DNA of 64,000 nt from Lutraria lutraria (GCA_964023205.1 OZ026851.1:18855528-18919527), one strand, 5' to 3'. Shown: positions 41,901 through 46,190, counted from the first letter of the stretch. Made by a program: numbers and translations. Notes: generated from the sequence alone by a model not told the origin.

Positions 41901-44476
41901 GGATAGAGGCCAACATTTGGACAGTCTCCCGTCCGCAGAGGACGGAGAGTGCAATGCCAGCCGGGCCATCTCGGGATATCCGTTTAAAGGAGAACCCTGA
42001 GATGGAAGTGGTAGTGGCCGACGAAGGCAACAAGGAGCTCAGGGAGGCTCAAGAGATCTCTGGGCTCACTGCGGAAATCAATAGCTTTCTGGAAGCAGAA
42101 GGGTCTGGAGTATCCGAAATGGATATTTCACCCGCCCCCCAACCAGGGCCGTCCCAGAAGGAAGAACCCAGGAAAACCTCTCCTAAGGGAACTCCTGAAA
42201 GGGCTCAAAGGGAGGTGAACTCACCTTCAAGAAGATCCCCTAGACGGAGATTCCCTGTGAAGAGGCCTGAGGCAACAGCGTCCCCTAGGAGATACCAGAA
42301 GTCTCTTGCTAGAAGGTCGCCCGTGAGAAGGCAAGTGGCAGGGGCCACTGGCACCAAACAGGGGGTTAGGGGCCAGGCACGCCTAGGGGGGGTGACGTCA
42401 GCGACTCACGAAAGGAGTCAAGACGTTACCCTGAACTGGCCACTAGCTACTACAGCTCTTCCAGAAGGCCACAACCAAGAAAGAGGGATCGTCCTGAGAG
42501 ATCTCAATCCAGCGAGTTCAGAGAACCCGGAAAGAGGTCTAGGGAAGGATGGGAGAGGCCCCCATCGGTTAGGGTTGACACAAATGTTTGCCCGATACCT
42601 GGATGTGGGGTAACACTGACCAGGGCCCATGCTTTTAGCGAGCATGTACCTGGAGTGCTGGACGAGCGCAGGAGCAACACACCAGAGGGTATCCGAAGTC
42701 GGATGAACCTCTTGCTGTGTTGCACAAGCCGGATAGTCACCAGCCTGGACCTTAATGTCCTAGCACGGTACATTGGTAACCTTAACATGGTAACCAAATG
42801 ATGTATGACCATATCCAAGCATATGGTACATGTATTTAAGGACCTATGTACAGAAGCTGGTTTGCCGATTCCAAAGCAGTTCACCGTGGAACCACTGAAT
42901 TCGCCAGCCCTTTTAATGCACTGGCGAGTGTTCCTGGTGGTAGCTGCATGCCTGGCTCCAAGCATGCGGGAGGAGATACGGGAAAATTATCCCGTTATCG
43001 AAATTCCCCTAAAGGACCGTCCCCAGGTGGAAGACAGCCATTTCCACCTGGACAGATTAAGGAACAAGGTGGGCAAAAATGCCACCTTGAGAGAAATCTT
43101 GGGGAAAATTGACCCCGAGATAGGGGATGAGGTAAATGTGACAGGAGGAGTAGCTGTATTTTGTGACCCTCCTACATACCCATCCCAAGAAGAGGTCTCT
43201 GATCTCTATTCACAGGGAATAGGGGTAGCCATAGGAGTCTATCCAAGGGGCTGTAGAGACCTAAGAGAGAGGGACTGGTTGAGGTTTGAGGAATGCCTCA
43301 AGTTCCAAGGGGTCAGTGCCCTAGAGGAAGTTGGCCTTGATCACTCCCATGTTGAACCCTGTTATTGGGACTTGCAGCATGAAGTCCTTGACCGGGCCCT
43401 GTCATTCCTTGTACCAGATAAGGTGCTGGTACTCCATTGTAGAGACGACAAGACGGAAATGCTCGAGCTCTTGTATCACCTCAAAGGGGTGGTACCAGCC
43501 AAGCAGAAAATCCATTTACACTGCTTCAGTGGCAATGCAGCAACAAGGGACAAATGGATAGCAGTCTTCCCGAATACCCATTTTGGATTTACGGGGTTGA
43601 TAAACCGGTTCAACTAGGGCCAGCGGGAGGCTCTGCGCACTTTAGAACCCAGTCGCCTCCTGCTGGAGACAGATGCCCCGTATTTCCGTTTGGAAGGTCG
43701 GAGCGTCTCTACACCGGCTACATTGGGCACCACTGCCCGGTGGATGGCCAACATAAGAGAAGAAACCTGGGAGGAGGTTCTGAGAGTTTCGAGTGAAAAT
43801 GCTTGAAGGCTCTACAGCTTACCCTCTCAGTAGACAATATGAGAGGGGGAGAGAGAAAGGGCCAGCCCTGGATGGCACCCGCAGAGTGGTGTCTACCCAG
43901 GTGAAGAAATCTTCGCGTGGTTGTCACCTGCAAATTGGGTGGCACCAGTTAGATCATATGGAACCCCAGGGAGACCCCTCAAACTTATAAAGTCGGGGGA
44001 GTGTAGTGAGTTGGCATAAGCGGCCGATTCGCTCTTCCGGAAGTCGGTGCGTGATCTGGGTCGATCTCATAGCTAGAGACGCTTTACGAGATCTGATGCG
44101 GCGCGAAGAGGCATTCGGAAGCCTGGCGAAAGAGAGCGTAGACGTGTGCTAAGAGTAACTTATACTTATACCTATAGAATTAAAGAATACCATCACTAAA
44201 GACTTAGGTAATTATACCCACCCTTAGGCCCATAGTAAGCCTGAATATACTGACAATTACTTTAATAGGAGCGACAAGTTATCAAAACATCACATGACGC
44301 GAAGCACTACCCCACCCACCTTAGAGTTATACAGATAAAATGTACCGTTTAAATTCATTGTTGAAGAAAGTGCTACTCGCAGGATCGACGCCTACATCAG
44401 CTTCTCCACTTCCAGTAGATGACGGGGGTCTGTCATTATAACCGCTAGATGCTTGAAAGCCTCCATTTCCAGCCAT
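11792..44476 (-). CDS. AP3B1: AP-3 complex subunit beta (24 coding exons, joined; span includes introns)
   Basis: Large subunit of the AP-3 adaptor heterotetramer (delta, beta3, mu3, sigma3), which sorts membrane cargo from endosomes to lysosomes and lysosome-related organelles. Twenty-four exons were found by translating the minus strand and requiring AG/GT borders. Exon lengths sum to about 1,090 codons plus stop and every junction keeps phase. Recognisable family segments include '[13 protein letters not shown]', '[20 protein letters not shown]', '[19 protein letters not shown]', '[20 protein letters not shown]', '[18 protein letters not shown]' and '[20 protein letters not shown]'. Residues ~44-640 are the helical trunk, ~650-860 the acidic serine-rich hinge, ~860-1090 the appendage with the AP3B1 C-terminal domain. 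Vertebrates have two paralogues (AP3B1, AP3B2); most invertebrates have one, so the symbol means the family. No frameshift or stop was seen. Confidence 0.97.
12137..12543. other. AP3B intron 23, no repeat recognised
   Basis: Non-coding intron sequence between exons 24 and 23. Nothing distinctive was seen beyond splice sites. Confidence 0.4.
12544..12653 (-). CDS. AP3B1: AP3B exon 23 (residues 995-1031)
   Basis: Reads [20 protein letters not shown] then '[17 protein letters not shown]'. The 'KEQG.L.GM.E' junction with exon 22 is conserved. Acceptor ATTACAG, donor GTATAA. Confidence 0.94.
14034..14112. mobile_element. Short palindromic MITE, ~80 bp, copy 1
   Basis: 'CAACAGTGTCGTAACTCATA' is followed by the imperfect inverse 'TTACGACAGTTTTGCACTGA'; arms end GAGGGTT / GCCCTC. 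An almost identical copy lies at 26,789-26,871. Confidence 0.7.
14118..14395 (-). repeat. tRNA-derived SINE (family 1), minus strand
   Basis: Head near 14,330-14,395 reads on the minus strand as a tRNA-like sequence with 'TTTTAGTGGTAAC' (A box) and 'GAGTTCAAATC' (B box). The body matches 30,297-30,573. It lies in AP3B intron 22, in the same orientation as the gene. Confidence 0.7.
14432..14614 (-). CDS. AP3B1: AP3B exon 22 (residues 934-995)
   Basis: Contains '[20 protein letters not shown]' and '[20 protein letters not shown]', typical of the AP3B1 C-terminal domain. Ends '..EFIKEQ' plus a split Gly codon. Acceptor TTTTCAG, donor GTATTT. Confidence 0.96.
14809..14968. mobile_element. Short TIR element with AGGGGTGTC ends
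   Basis: Left end 'AGGGGTGTCCATAGAGCCAA', right end 'GGAATATTGACATCCCTGGT': imperfect inverted termini about 160 bp apart. The sequence 'GGCCGACCA.TTTTGCCA' also occurs in the partial copy at 36,588. Confidence 0.55.
15244..15286 (-). CDS. AP3B1: AP3B exon 21 (residues 920-934)
   Basis: A 43-nt exon reading [14 protein letters not shown] plus a split Ala codon. Acceptor TTTTCAG, donor GTATGT. Too short for ordinary ORF calling; supported by phase and by the position of 'GM..F..I' in homologues. Confidence 0.93.
15485..15670 (-). CDS. AP3B1: AP3B exon 20 (residues 858-919, start of appendage)
   Basis: Includes '[20 protein letters not shown]' and '[20 protein letters not shown]', matching the beta-sandwich start of the AP3B appendage. 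Sixty-two codons in phase 0, acceptor TTTATAG, donor GTACAA. Confidence 0.96.
16085..16292. repeat. Probable dispersed repeat ending CACGAAATTAAAGATTCCAC
   Basis: Thymine-rich segment with repeated 'TTCGTGG' and 'TTTCATGG' motifs and an end 'CGAAATTAAAGATTCCACAG'. It looks like a molluscan interspersed repeat; no second copy is visible here to prove it. Confidence 0.35.
16419..16549 (-). CDS. AP3B1: AP3B exon 19 (residues 814-857, hinge)
   Basis: Gly/Pro/Ala-rich linker reading [20 protein letters not shown] then [12 protein letters not shown] and ending '..NTTNVTSQM'. Weakly conserved, but the frame is open, phases fit, acceptor TATTATAG, donor GTAAGA. Confidence 0.9.
16857..17599. mobile_element. 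743-bp TIR element with perfect 34-bp ends
   Basis: The ends 16,857-16,890 and 17,566-17,599 are exact reverse complements, starting 'AGGCCATTATAAATTAATTG'. The interior has no transposase. A clear target duplication is not visible (flanks TA and AA). It sits in AP3B intron 18, between exons 18 and 19. Confidence 0.85.
17783..17867 (-). CDS. AP3B1: AP3B exon 18 (residues 786-814, hinge)
   Basis: Reads [20 protein letters not shown] followed by DLLLDFGS. The 'DLLLDF' motif resembles the LLDLDDF segment at the end of the hinge in known beta3 proteins and is a possible clathrin-box-like motif. Acceptor ATTTTCAG, donor GTAAGT. Confidence 0.93.
18195..18490 (-). CDS. AP3B1: AP3B exon 17 (residues 687-785, acidic Ser/Asp/Glu hinge)
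   Basis: Low-complexity exon of Asp, Glu and Ser runs with a central Lys-rich patch '[12 protein letters not shown]'. It ends '..[14 protein letters not shown]'. Such acidic hinges separate trunk from appendage in AP-3 beta and are phosphorylated in known homologues. The acceptor GTTACAG and donor GTTCAG both keep phase. The complementary strand is open only because of the codon bias. Confidence 0.93.
18716..18827 (-). CDS. AP3B1: AP3B exon 16 (residues 650-687, trunk-hinge boundary)
   Basis: Starts [20 protein letters not shown] and ends with the Lys/Ser stretch '[11 protein letters not shown]'. 'VRNVEV' after 'APDP' is diagnostic for beta3. Acceptor ATATCTCAG, donor GTAACT. Confidence 0.95.
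19447..19550 (-). CDS. AP3B1: AP3B exon 15 (residues 615-649)
   Basis: Reads [20 protein letters not shown], then [15 protein letters not shown]. This is the end of the trunk before the hinge. Acceptor ATATTATTAG, donor GTATGT. Confidence 0.97.
19811..19996. mobile_element. MITE-like repeat with ACAGTGCAACxTCTC ends, copy 1
   Basis: Starts 'ACAGTGCAACTTCTCCAGAG' and ends 'GGAGAGGTTGCAT', with internal 'AGCAACAACCTCTC' repeats. A second copy in opposite orientation is at 54,159-54,341. An ORF across it (19,804-19,992) is a by-product. Confidence 0.65.
20104..20356 (-). CDS. AP3B1: AP3B exon 14 (residues 531-615)
   Basis: Starts [20 protein letters not shown], followed by [20 protein letters not shown] and [13 protein letters not shown]; ends '..LESKFK' with a split Asp codon. 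Longest trunk exon. Acceptor ATACTTCAG, donor GTAAAT. Confidence 0.97.
21357..21524 (-). CDS. AP3B1: AP3B exon 13 (residues 475-530)
   Basis: Starts [20 protein letters not shown], then [20 protein letters not shown], and ends '..TFIQE'. Fifty-six codons in phase 0. Acceptor CTTTGTAG, donor GTAAAG. Confidence 0.97.
21765..22120. mobile_element. 356-bp MITE with 24-bp perfect TIRs
   Basis: Ends at 21,765-21,788 and 22,097-22,120 are exact inverse copies starting 'CTTAAAGGGGCATACCCTAC'. The interior has no gene. A related single end 'GGGCATGCCCCTTTAAAGG' is at ~31,437. Confidence 0.85.
22262..23418 (-). mobile_element. Bivalve GGTGAGC-like element with a different tandem core
   Basis: One end 'GAGGGCCAAGATGGCCCTAT' + 'ATCGCTCAC', the other (23,380-23,416) a 'AGCTCAC..GTGAGCT' palindrome. 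The core is a degenerate ~150-bp tandem repeat holding 'GTGACCTAGTTTTTGACCCC' and 'GACAAGGTTTGGTGAAGATC'. Terminal logic matches 3934-5657 although the core is different. It lies in AP3B intron 12. Confidence 0.8.
23462..23514 (-). CDS. AP3B1: AP3B exon 12 (residues 457-474)
   Basis: Short 53-nt exon reading [18 protein letters not shown], nearly invariant in beta3 subunits. Acceptor AATTACAG, donor GTAAAA. Confidence 0.96.
23640..23840. repeat. Dispersed bivalve repeat ending in GGACGGAC...ATATACCCC
   Basis: 'AGTTATTGGTCGGAAAAGG', 'GGACGGACAGACGGACCGAC', 'CAATATACCCCTTTTCTTCG' and 'AAGGGGGCATAA' form a familiar molluscan repeat end. Related ends occur at 35,830-35,910 and 36,160-36,240. Confidence 0.6.
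23941..24073 (-). CDS. AP3B1: AP3B exon 11 (residues 413-457)
   Basis: Starts [20 protein letters not shown] and continues [16 protein letters not shown] to 'SNRD'. Acceptor TTTTGTAG, donor GTGAGT. Confidence 0.97.
24157..24396. mobile_element. Short hAT-like non-autonomous element
   Basis: Imperfect inverted ends 'TTAGCGCTGTCCCGATAC' and 'ATAGGGACAGCCCTATA'; CTGTCCC-type ends are common in hAT MITEs. The interior is rich in CGATA motifs. No ORF. Confidence 0.5.
24800..24989 (-). CDS. AP3B1: AP3B exon 10 (residues 349-412)
   Basis: Reads '[20 protein letters not shown]' then [12 protein letters not shown] and ends '..ATILRELQ'. Acceptor ATATTTCAG, donor GTTTGT. Hallmark beta-adaptin sequence. 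Confidence 0.97.
25187..25281. repeat. 31-bp tandem repeat, 3 copies
   Basis: 'CAAATGAACTTTCTCTCTAC' + 'ATTGTTTTATC' three times with one mismatch. The ORF at 25,092-25,295 with [10 protein letters not shown] repeats is a result of this array. Confidence 0.9.
25886..25905. repeat. Poly-C tract
   Basis: A run of about 18 cytosines in AP3B intron 9 close to exon 9. Such tracts often vary in length or are mis-called. Confidence 0.85.
25939..26036 (-). CDS. AP3B1: AP3B exon 9 (residues 317-349)
   Basis: Reads '[20 protein letters not shown]' and ends '..LIRLLRSH' plus a split Ser codon. Acceptor GGTTCCAG, donor GTAAGT. Confidence 0.96.
26045..26145. repeat. ~34-bp tandem repeat with TCACATGACA motif, 3 copies
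   Basis: 'GGTCACATGACACATATATT' + 'AGAACT'-type units, with a further single copy near 27,765. The motif TCACATGACA is shared with the 1147-1361 array. Confidence 0.75.
26480..26728 (+). repeat. tRNA-derived SINE (family 2), plus strand
   Basis: Head 'CTCCGTGGTCAAGGGGTTAA' (A box) and 'AAGGGTTCGAGCCCCGCTAC' (B box), with a Leu/Ser-tRNA-like long variable arm. A body of ~150 bp follows, ending in an AT-rich tail 'ATATATAAAAAAAA'. Antisense to AP3B, within intron 8. Confidence 0.8.
26789..26871. mobile_element. Short palindromic MITE, ~80 bp, copy 2
   Basis: Nearly the same sequence as 14,034-14,112, with 'CAACAGTGTCGTAACTCATA' and the inverse 'TTACGACAGTGTTGTGCTGA'. Confidence 0.75.
28650..28808 (-). 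CDS. AP3B1: AP3B exon 8 (residues 264-316)
   Basis: Starts [20 protein letters not shown] (an acidic loop typical of beta3 trunks), then '[20 protein letters not shown]' and AA. Fifty-three codons. The donor is GTATGTGC; the reading frame runs on into the intron but does not match the family there, which supports the junction with VVMAVAQ of exon 9. Confidence 0.95.
28860..29080. repeat. Dispersed repeat in AP3B intron 7
   Basis: 'CAAGGGGCATAACTCGAAAG', 'ATCAAGTTTGGTGAGGATCC' and 'GACACTGTTGTGGACGCCGC' resemble the 'AAGGGGCATAACT..TTCATG..GACGGACG' class of bivalve repeats. Overlapping ORFs are shadows. Confidence 0.55.
29242..29424 (-). CDS. AP3B1: AP3B exon 7 (residues 203-263)
   Basis: Starts '[20 protein letters not shown]' and includes '[20 protein letters not shown]' followed by RYVRSQ. 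Sixty-one codons in phase 0. Strongly conserved trunk segment. Confidence 0.97.
30050..30116 (-). CDS. AP3B1: AP3B exon 6 (residues 180-202)
   Basis: Reads (S)[19 protein letters not shown] followed by KTT; donor GTAAGT, acceptor AAATTTAG. It joins 'TLVAGS'-type sequence in exon 7, as in other beta3 subunits. Confidence 0.96.
30201..30290. repeat. Half copy of the AAACCTGTGAACAAAG element
   Basis: 'TCAAACCTGTGAACAAAGCC' matches the TIRs of the element at 31,884-32,064; no opposite end is seen. Confidence 0.45.
30297..30573 (-). repeat. tRNA-derived SINE (family 1), fullest copy
   Basis: Minus-strand head: 'TGGTCTAGTGGTAACGGGCT' (A box) and 'GTGGGTTCAAATCTCGAC' (B box), ~30 bp apart as in a tRNA. 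The body contains 'AAGCATCGATACATGC' and ends near a 'TTTTAGAGAG' segment. Sits next to AP3B exon 5 in the sense orientation. Confidence 0.8.
30597..30757 (-). CDS. AP3B1: AP3B exon 5 (residues 127-180)
   Basis: Starts '[20 protein letters not shown]' and ends '..[14 protein letters not shown]' with a split Ser codon. Acceptor TTGCTAG, donor GTAAGA. HEAT-like helical repeat of the trunk. A tRNA-derived SINE ends only ~24 bp beyond the donor in the following intron. Confidence 0.97.
31532..31627 (-). CDS. AP3B1: AP3B exon 4 (residues 95-126)
   Basis: Reads '[20 protein letters not shown]' and then [12 protein letters not shown], one of the most conserved parts of the beta trunk. Thirty-two codons, phase 0, acceptor ATTTTCAG, donor GTAAAC. 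Confidence 0.97.
31680..31795. repeat. Dispersed bivalve repeat fragment
   Basis: 'GCGCTGCCAATGCTCG', 'TATGAAGTTTCATATTGCTA' and 'GTTTCCGAGTTATGAGCT' are typical of the 'AAGCGCTGCCAATG' molluscan repeat class (from memory of such repeats). Confidence 0.4.
31884..32064. mobile_element. ~180-bp MITE with TCAAACCTGTG ends
   Basis: 'GTCAAACCTGTGTTAACAGC' at the left is the imperfect inverse of 'GGCCTTTGTTCACAGGTTTG' at the right. No ORF. In AP3B intron 3. Confidence 0.65.
32530..32604 (-). CDS. AP3B1: AP3B exon 3 (residues 70-94)
   Basis: Reads '[20 protein letters not shown]' then SKNLE. Exactly 25 codons in phase 0, acceptor ATATTTCAG, donor GTAAGT. Confidence 0.96.
33388..34568. mobile_element. 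1.18-kb TIR element, copy A
   Basis: Bounded by 'GGACTTGATTTTTA' at 33,388 (here inside a 28-bp palindrome to 33,415) and the inverse 'TAAAAATCTAGTCC' near 34,532-34,545, plus 23 bp 'GACAGTACTTTCAGTACTTT' + GAT also shared with copy B. Reverse complement of 45,009-46,190 over its whole length with few differences. It holds no transposase; small ORFs are chance. In AP3B intron 2. Confidence 0.85.
34569..35324. other. AP3B intron 2 sequence, nothing recognised
   Basis: Non-coding; the 96-codon ORF at 34,843-35,133 shows no family feature and unremarkable composition. Confidence 0.4.
35325..35915. repeat. Bivalve dispersed repeat with ~3 tandem ~160-bp units
   Basis: Units carry 'ATGCTTTAAGCATGCACAAC', 'AAGTTTCATTGAAATCCTGT' and 'GCTGAGAAATTCTCCGGACA'; the array ends 'ACGGACCGACCGACC' and 'CAATATAGCCCCC'. 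Same build (tandem core plus GGAC-rich end) as other elements here. Confidence 0.75.
35935..36245. repeat. Second dispersed repeat with GGACGGACGGACC end
   Basis: 'GAGCTGTCACAGAGGTGACT' start, 'AAGGGGACATAACTCT' and 'TTTCAAGTTTCATTG' inside, 'GACAGACGGACGGACGGACC' and 'CAATATACCCCC' at the end. A separate family placed next to the previous one, ~125 bp from AP3B exon 2. Confidence 0.65.
36372..36447 (-). CDS. AP3B1: AP3B exon 2 (residues 44-69)
   Basis: Reads [20 protein letters not shown] then KRIIG, the first conserved helix of beta-adaptins. The acceptor is TTATTTCAG and the donor GTAAGT. It is separated from exon 1 by a ~7.9-kb intron that holds several mobile elements. Confidence 0.96.
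36588..36700. repeat. Half copy of the AGGGGTGTC element
   Basis: 'CAGGGGTGTCAAAAGAGTCA' and 'GGCCGACCACTTTTGCCA' match 14,809-14,968. Confidence 0.5.
36998..38044. mobile_element. 1.05-kb TIR element with three 139-bp internal repeats
   Basis: The ends 'TACTGTATACGTCTT' (36,998) and its exact inverse (38,030-38,044) define the unit. Sub-terminal 'TTTTGGCG' / 'CGCCAAA' motifs are also repeated in both orientations. The core (37,412-37,828) is three nearly identical 139-bp repeats starting 'TATCGAAACAAATAATCACT'. No transposase, so it is non-autonomous. In AP3B intron 1; a partial copy is at 7573-7877. Confidence 0.85.
37412..37828. repeat. 139-bp tandem repeat, 3 copies, inside the TIR element
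   Basis: Unit starts at 37,412, 37,551 and 37,690, with only one or two base differences. The ORF at 37,581-37,820 is a by-product. Confidence 0.93.
38045..39565. other. AP3B intron 1 sequence, nothing firmly recognised
   Basis: No gene. 'GGGTAGGGCCA' occurs near 38,735 and 39,264, perhaps two pieces of one repeat. The 'AAGGTCACCTGAGGTGACCTT' palindrome is at 39,180-39,200. Confidence 0.35.
39568..39908 (-). mobile_element. Short GGTGAGC-type bivalve repeat, reverse orientation
   Basis: 'GAGGGCCATGATGGCCCTAT' + 'ATCACTCACC' at the left and 'AGCTCTGGTGAGCTAAAAA' at the right: the termini of the 3934-5657 element reversed. About 1.5 core units ('CTAGGCCTTGAGGTTTTGGA'). Confidence 0.8.
39910..41395. 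other. AP3B intron 1 sequence before the TatD block
   Basis: No gene recognised. From about 41,060 the sequence may already belong to the inserted unit, because a good splice acceptor (TTTATTATTCCAG) follows at 41,395. Confidence 0.3.
41396..41604 (+). pseudogene. PHD-finger-like exon of the inserted unit
   Basis: After an acceptor-like pyrimidine tract and CAG, an open frame of 68 codons ends at TAG (41,602). It contains '[17 protein letters not shown]' and 'DKYWCRVC', the second half of a PHD zinc finger (CxxC, H, C, W, CxxC). The first Cys pair is incomplete: 'GCFVQP' where CxC would be expected. PHD fingers bind histone tails; several retroelements carry them. It could be a decayed exon or a variant finger. 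Confidence 0.6.
41680..43806 (+). pseudogene. Broken multidomain gene: Arg/Ser-rich region, C2H2-like knuckle, TatD nuclease-type domain
   Basis: One ancestral frame can be followed. Segment 1 from ATG 41,680 ([20 protein letters not shown]) has one extra T in TTTT at 41,884-41,887. Segment 2 is Pro/Arg/Ser-rich ([15 protein letters not shown]) and shifts at a G7 run, 42,386-42,392. Segment 3 has a C-x4-C-x7-H-x4-H knuckle (42,589-42,645), then an in-frame TGA at 42,799. The TatD-like domain follows (from 42,805) with HFH, 'EEVGLD', 'VLHCRD' and 'HLHCFSG'; a TAG at 43,615 precedes 'LLETDAPYF'; a TGA is at 43,804. All metal ligands expected for TatD enzymes are present. Nearest known family: TATDN2-like proteins. 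Base composition is richer in G+C than its surroundings. Confidence 0.8.
42805..43803 (+). pseudogene. TatD/TATDN2-like metallo-hydrolase domain (interrupted by TAG at 43,615)
   Basis: TatD proteins are TIM-barrel metal-dependent nucleases. Within the 270-codon open part: H79 and H81 (SHFHLD), E175 and D179 (EEVGLD), H211 (VLHCR), H239 (HCFSG). The last ligand is the Asp of ETDAPY at 43,672, after the stop. The C-terminal end 'VLRVSSENA' with RLYSL beyond the third stop matches the usual TatD end. Activity is unlikely unless stop codons are bypassed. Confidence 0.85.
43850..44200 (+). other. End of the inserted unit: purine-rich tract and possible LTR-like segment
   Basis: A frame ending '[13 protein letters not shown]' and TAA spans to ~44,020. 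Inside it, 'AAGTCGGGGGAG' (43,990-44,001) followed by TGTAGTGAG resembles a polypurine tract and 3' LTR start. The next ~160 bp are GC-rich, then AT-rich sequence resumes. No matching 5' LTR was found, so the LTR idea is weak. Confidence 0.3.
44346..44476 (-). CDS. AP3B1: AP3B exon 1 (start codon; residues 1-44)
   Basis: Begins with ATG at 44476-44474 and reads [14 protein letters not shown], a Gly/Ser/Pro-rich poorly conserved N-terminus, ending '..FFNNEFKR' with codon 44 split (CG|A). The donor is GTACAT. Joining to exon 2 gives '[11 protein letters not shown]', as expected for the start of the adaptin trunk. The very N-terminus has no strong family constraint, so the start rests on being the first ATG in the open frame. 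Confidence 0.9.
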
Positions 44477-45008
44477 GTTTAGTTGATTCCGCCAGCTGTC
44501 AACAAATACTACTTCCTGTTCAACTTCAAAGTCCGATACGGTTTATACGACGACGATATTTTCCTGAATATGCGGTCCTTAATTTAGCTCTATTTCCTAC
44601 GCAGAGATTTCCGTTTAAGCGGATAGATCAGAGATCTCTGCTATCAAGAACTTCGTTGCTTCTCAATAATTGCGAACAATTCACAGACATTATATCAAAA
44701 CAAAATCTTTTCTCTTTGTTAATAATGAATAGATACAGCTAGGTCCGTGTTACTGTGTAATGGATTATGTTTGTATGTAGGCTACATGATATCAAAGAAC
44801 TATACTAGCTATTAGCAAGGACGTATATAAATCCTTGCTATTAGTGAAAATATAGTTTTTGATATAAGGTCTTTAATGTAATGTGGAGTCCCTGTTCATG
44901 TCTTGATCTTAAATTATTAAGAGAACAGTATTCTGATACCATGTAGATATTTGTTTCCTTATATCTAGTTCAATTAGAAATTCTTAATATACGCGATAGC
45001 ATTAATAT
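44477..45008 (-). promoter_or_regulatory. 5' UTR and promoter region of the AP3B gene
   Basis: This 530-bp stretch lies between the AP3B start codon and an inserted TIR element (45,009). A basal promoter must lie in or beyond it. I see no clear TATA box. A GCAGAGAT...ATCTCTGC inverted pair near 44,600-44,640 and a CAAGGAC..TCCTTG palindrome at 44,816-44,840 are the only structures noticed. Confidence 0.35.
44816..44840. repeat. Short palindrome GCAAGGACGTATATAAATCCTTGC
   Basis: Imperfect inverted pair of GCAAGGA around TATATA, upstream of AP3B exon 1. Compare 10,005 and 46,778. Confidence 0.45.
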
Positions 45009-46190
45009 ATCAAAGTACTGAAAGTACTGTCGGACTTGATTTTTACCATACGAGACAAAAGAGAGAAATGTGTACCCACATCGTTAGAGCCCATACAAAT
45101 ATTTTAACATTTAAAATTACGGACCGATTTTTCATTCATATTGTAATGCAGGTCATATGCATATAGGTAAATGACATAAGCTAGGGCTTTACTATAGTCC
45201 CTTTGCTAAAATTTTAAAATGAAAAAGCCTGATATTGGAAAGTTTAATGATTAGCACATTAATTGAGGACAATTTAATTGCATTAAAAACTCTTTATTGT
45301 ACAAAACTAGTATACAACACTTCAGTAACAGTAAATACAAACATTGATTCTTCTGGTTTTAACACAACAGAACATCGATCGTCGCATTGAACACATTCAG
45401 GGTCACTCAAATCAAAAAGGTCCTGACACAGTAGAGTAAGACCTATATGACGATGTTGCATGAAATTCAGACGTGATTATGTAATTCTAAATAATCTGGC
45501 GTAAAAGGAACTCTTAAACAGTAAATTTTAAAAGCACGTATCCAGTAATTTACGTTCGTATTTAGCGACTCGAATTATTATTCTTAAGCCGCAGTTCAAC
45601 CTTCGATAAATCAAACTCCCCACATCGGTTACGCTTTGCTACTAGCCACTGCGGGGGAGTGAGTCTATGAATAGCGATTCCCGGTCATCAAAATAACACT
45701 AGTTGGTGTGAATATCACGGAATACGATTAAATGAGAATTCGCTTTGTAATATTAAGAAATGTTAGAAAGGCACAAAACACACACATCGATGGTAGATTG
45801 TTGCAAATGCATGAATACGTCCGTGGAGATTTTCCTGAACTATCGAACGAAGACCGAAAGTAGAACTACTTTTACGGCAAGATATTTTATTGGACAGTGA
45901 ATACGCGGTTTTAATTCTACGCATTTTAAAATCTCATGTATCTATACCGACAAGCATTTATTTAGATACATGACTCTTTCCATGTAGTTACAATAGAATG
46001 ATTTGAAATGTATTTAGATCTGACACACTTAATTGGGGAAAGATTCCAGATACTTCTATATAAACATACCATTTAGTTGCGCACTATTTCCTTTATGTGG
46101 CATTCTTTTAACCAAGCTGTTATGGAGTCCAGCGACAAATATAAGTCAACGATTACAATAAAGGACTTGATTTTGATAAAAATCAAGTCC
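45009..46190. mobile_element. 1.18-kb TIR element, copy B (inverted relative to copy A)
   Basis: Starts 'ATCAAAGTACTGAAAGTACT' + GTC, then 'GGACTTGATTTTTA' at 45,032; ends with the exact inverse 'TAAAAATCAAGTCC' at 46,190. Reverse complement of 33,388-34,568. No transposase. It lies just upstream of the AP3B promoter region. Confidence 0.87.

Noticed and set aside
42418..42965. Minus-strand ORFs across the TatD unit
   Set aside because: Shadows of the plus-strand TatD-related frames, which carry recognisable motifs.
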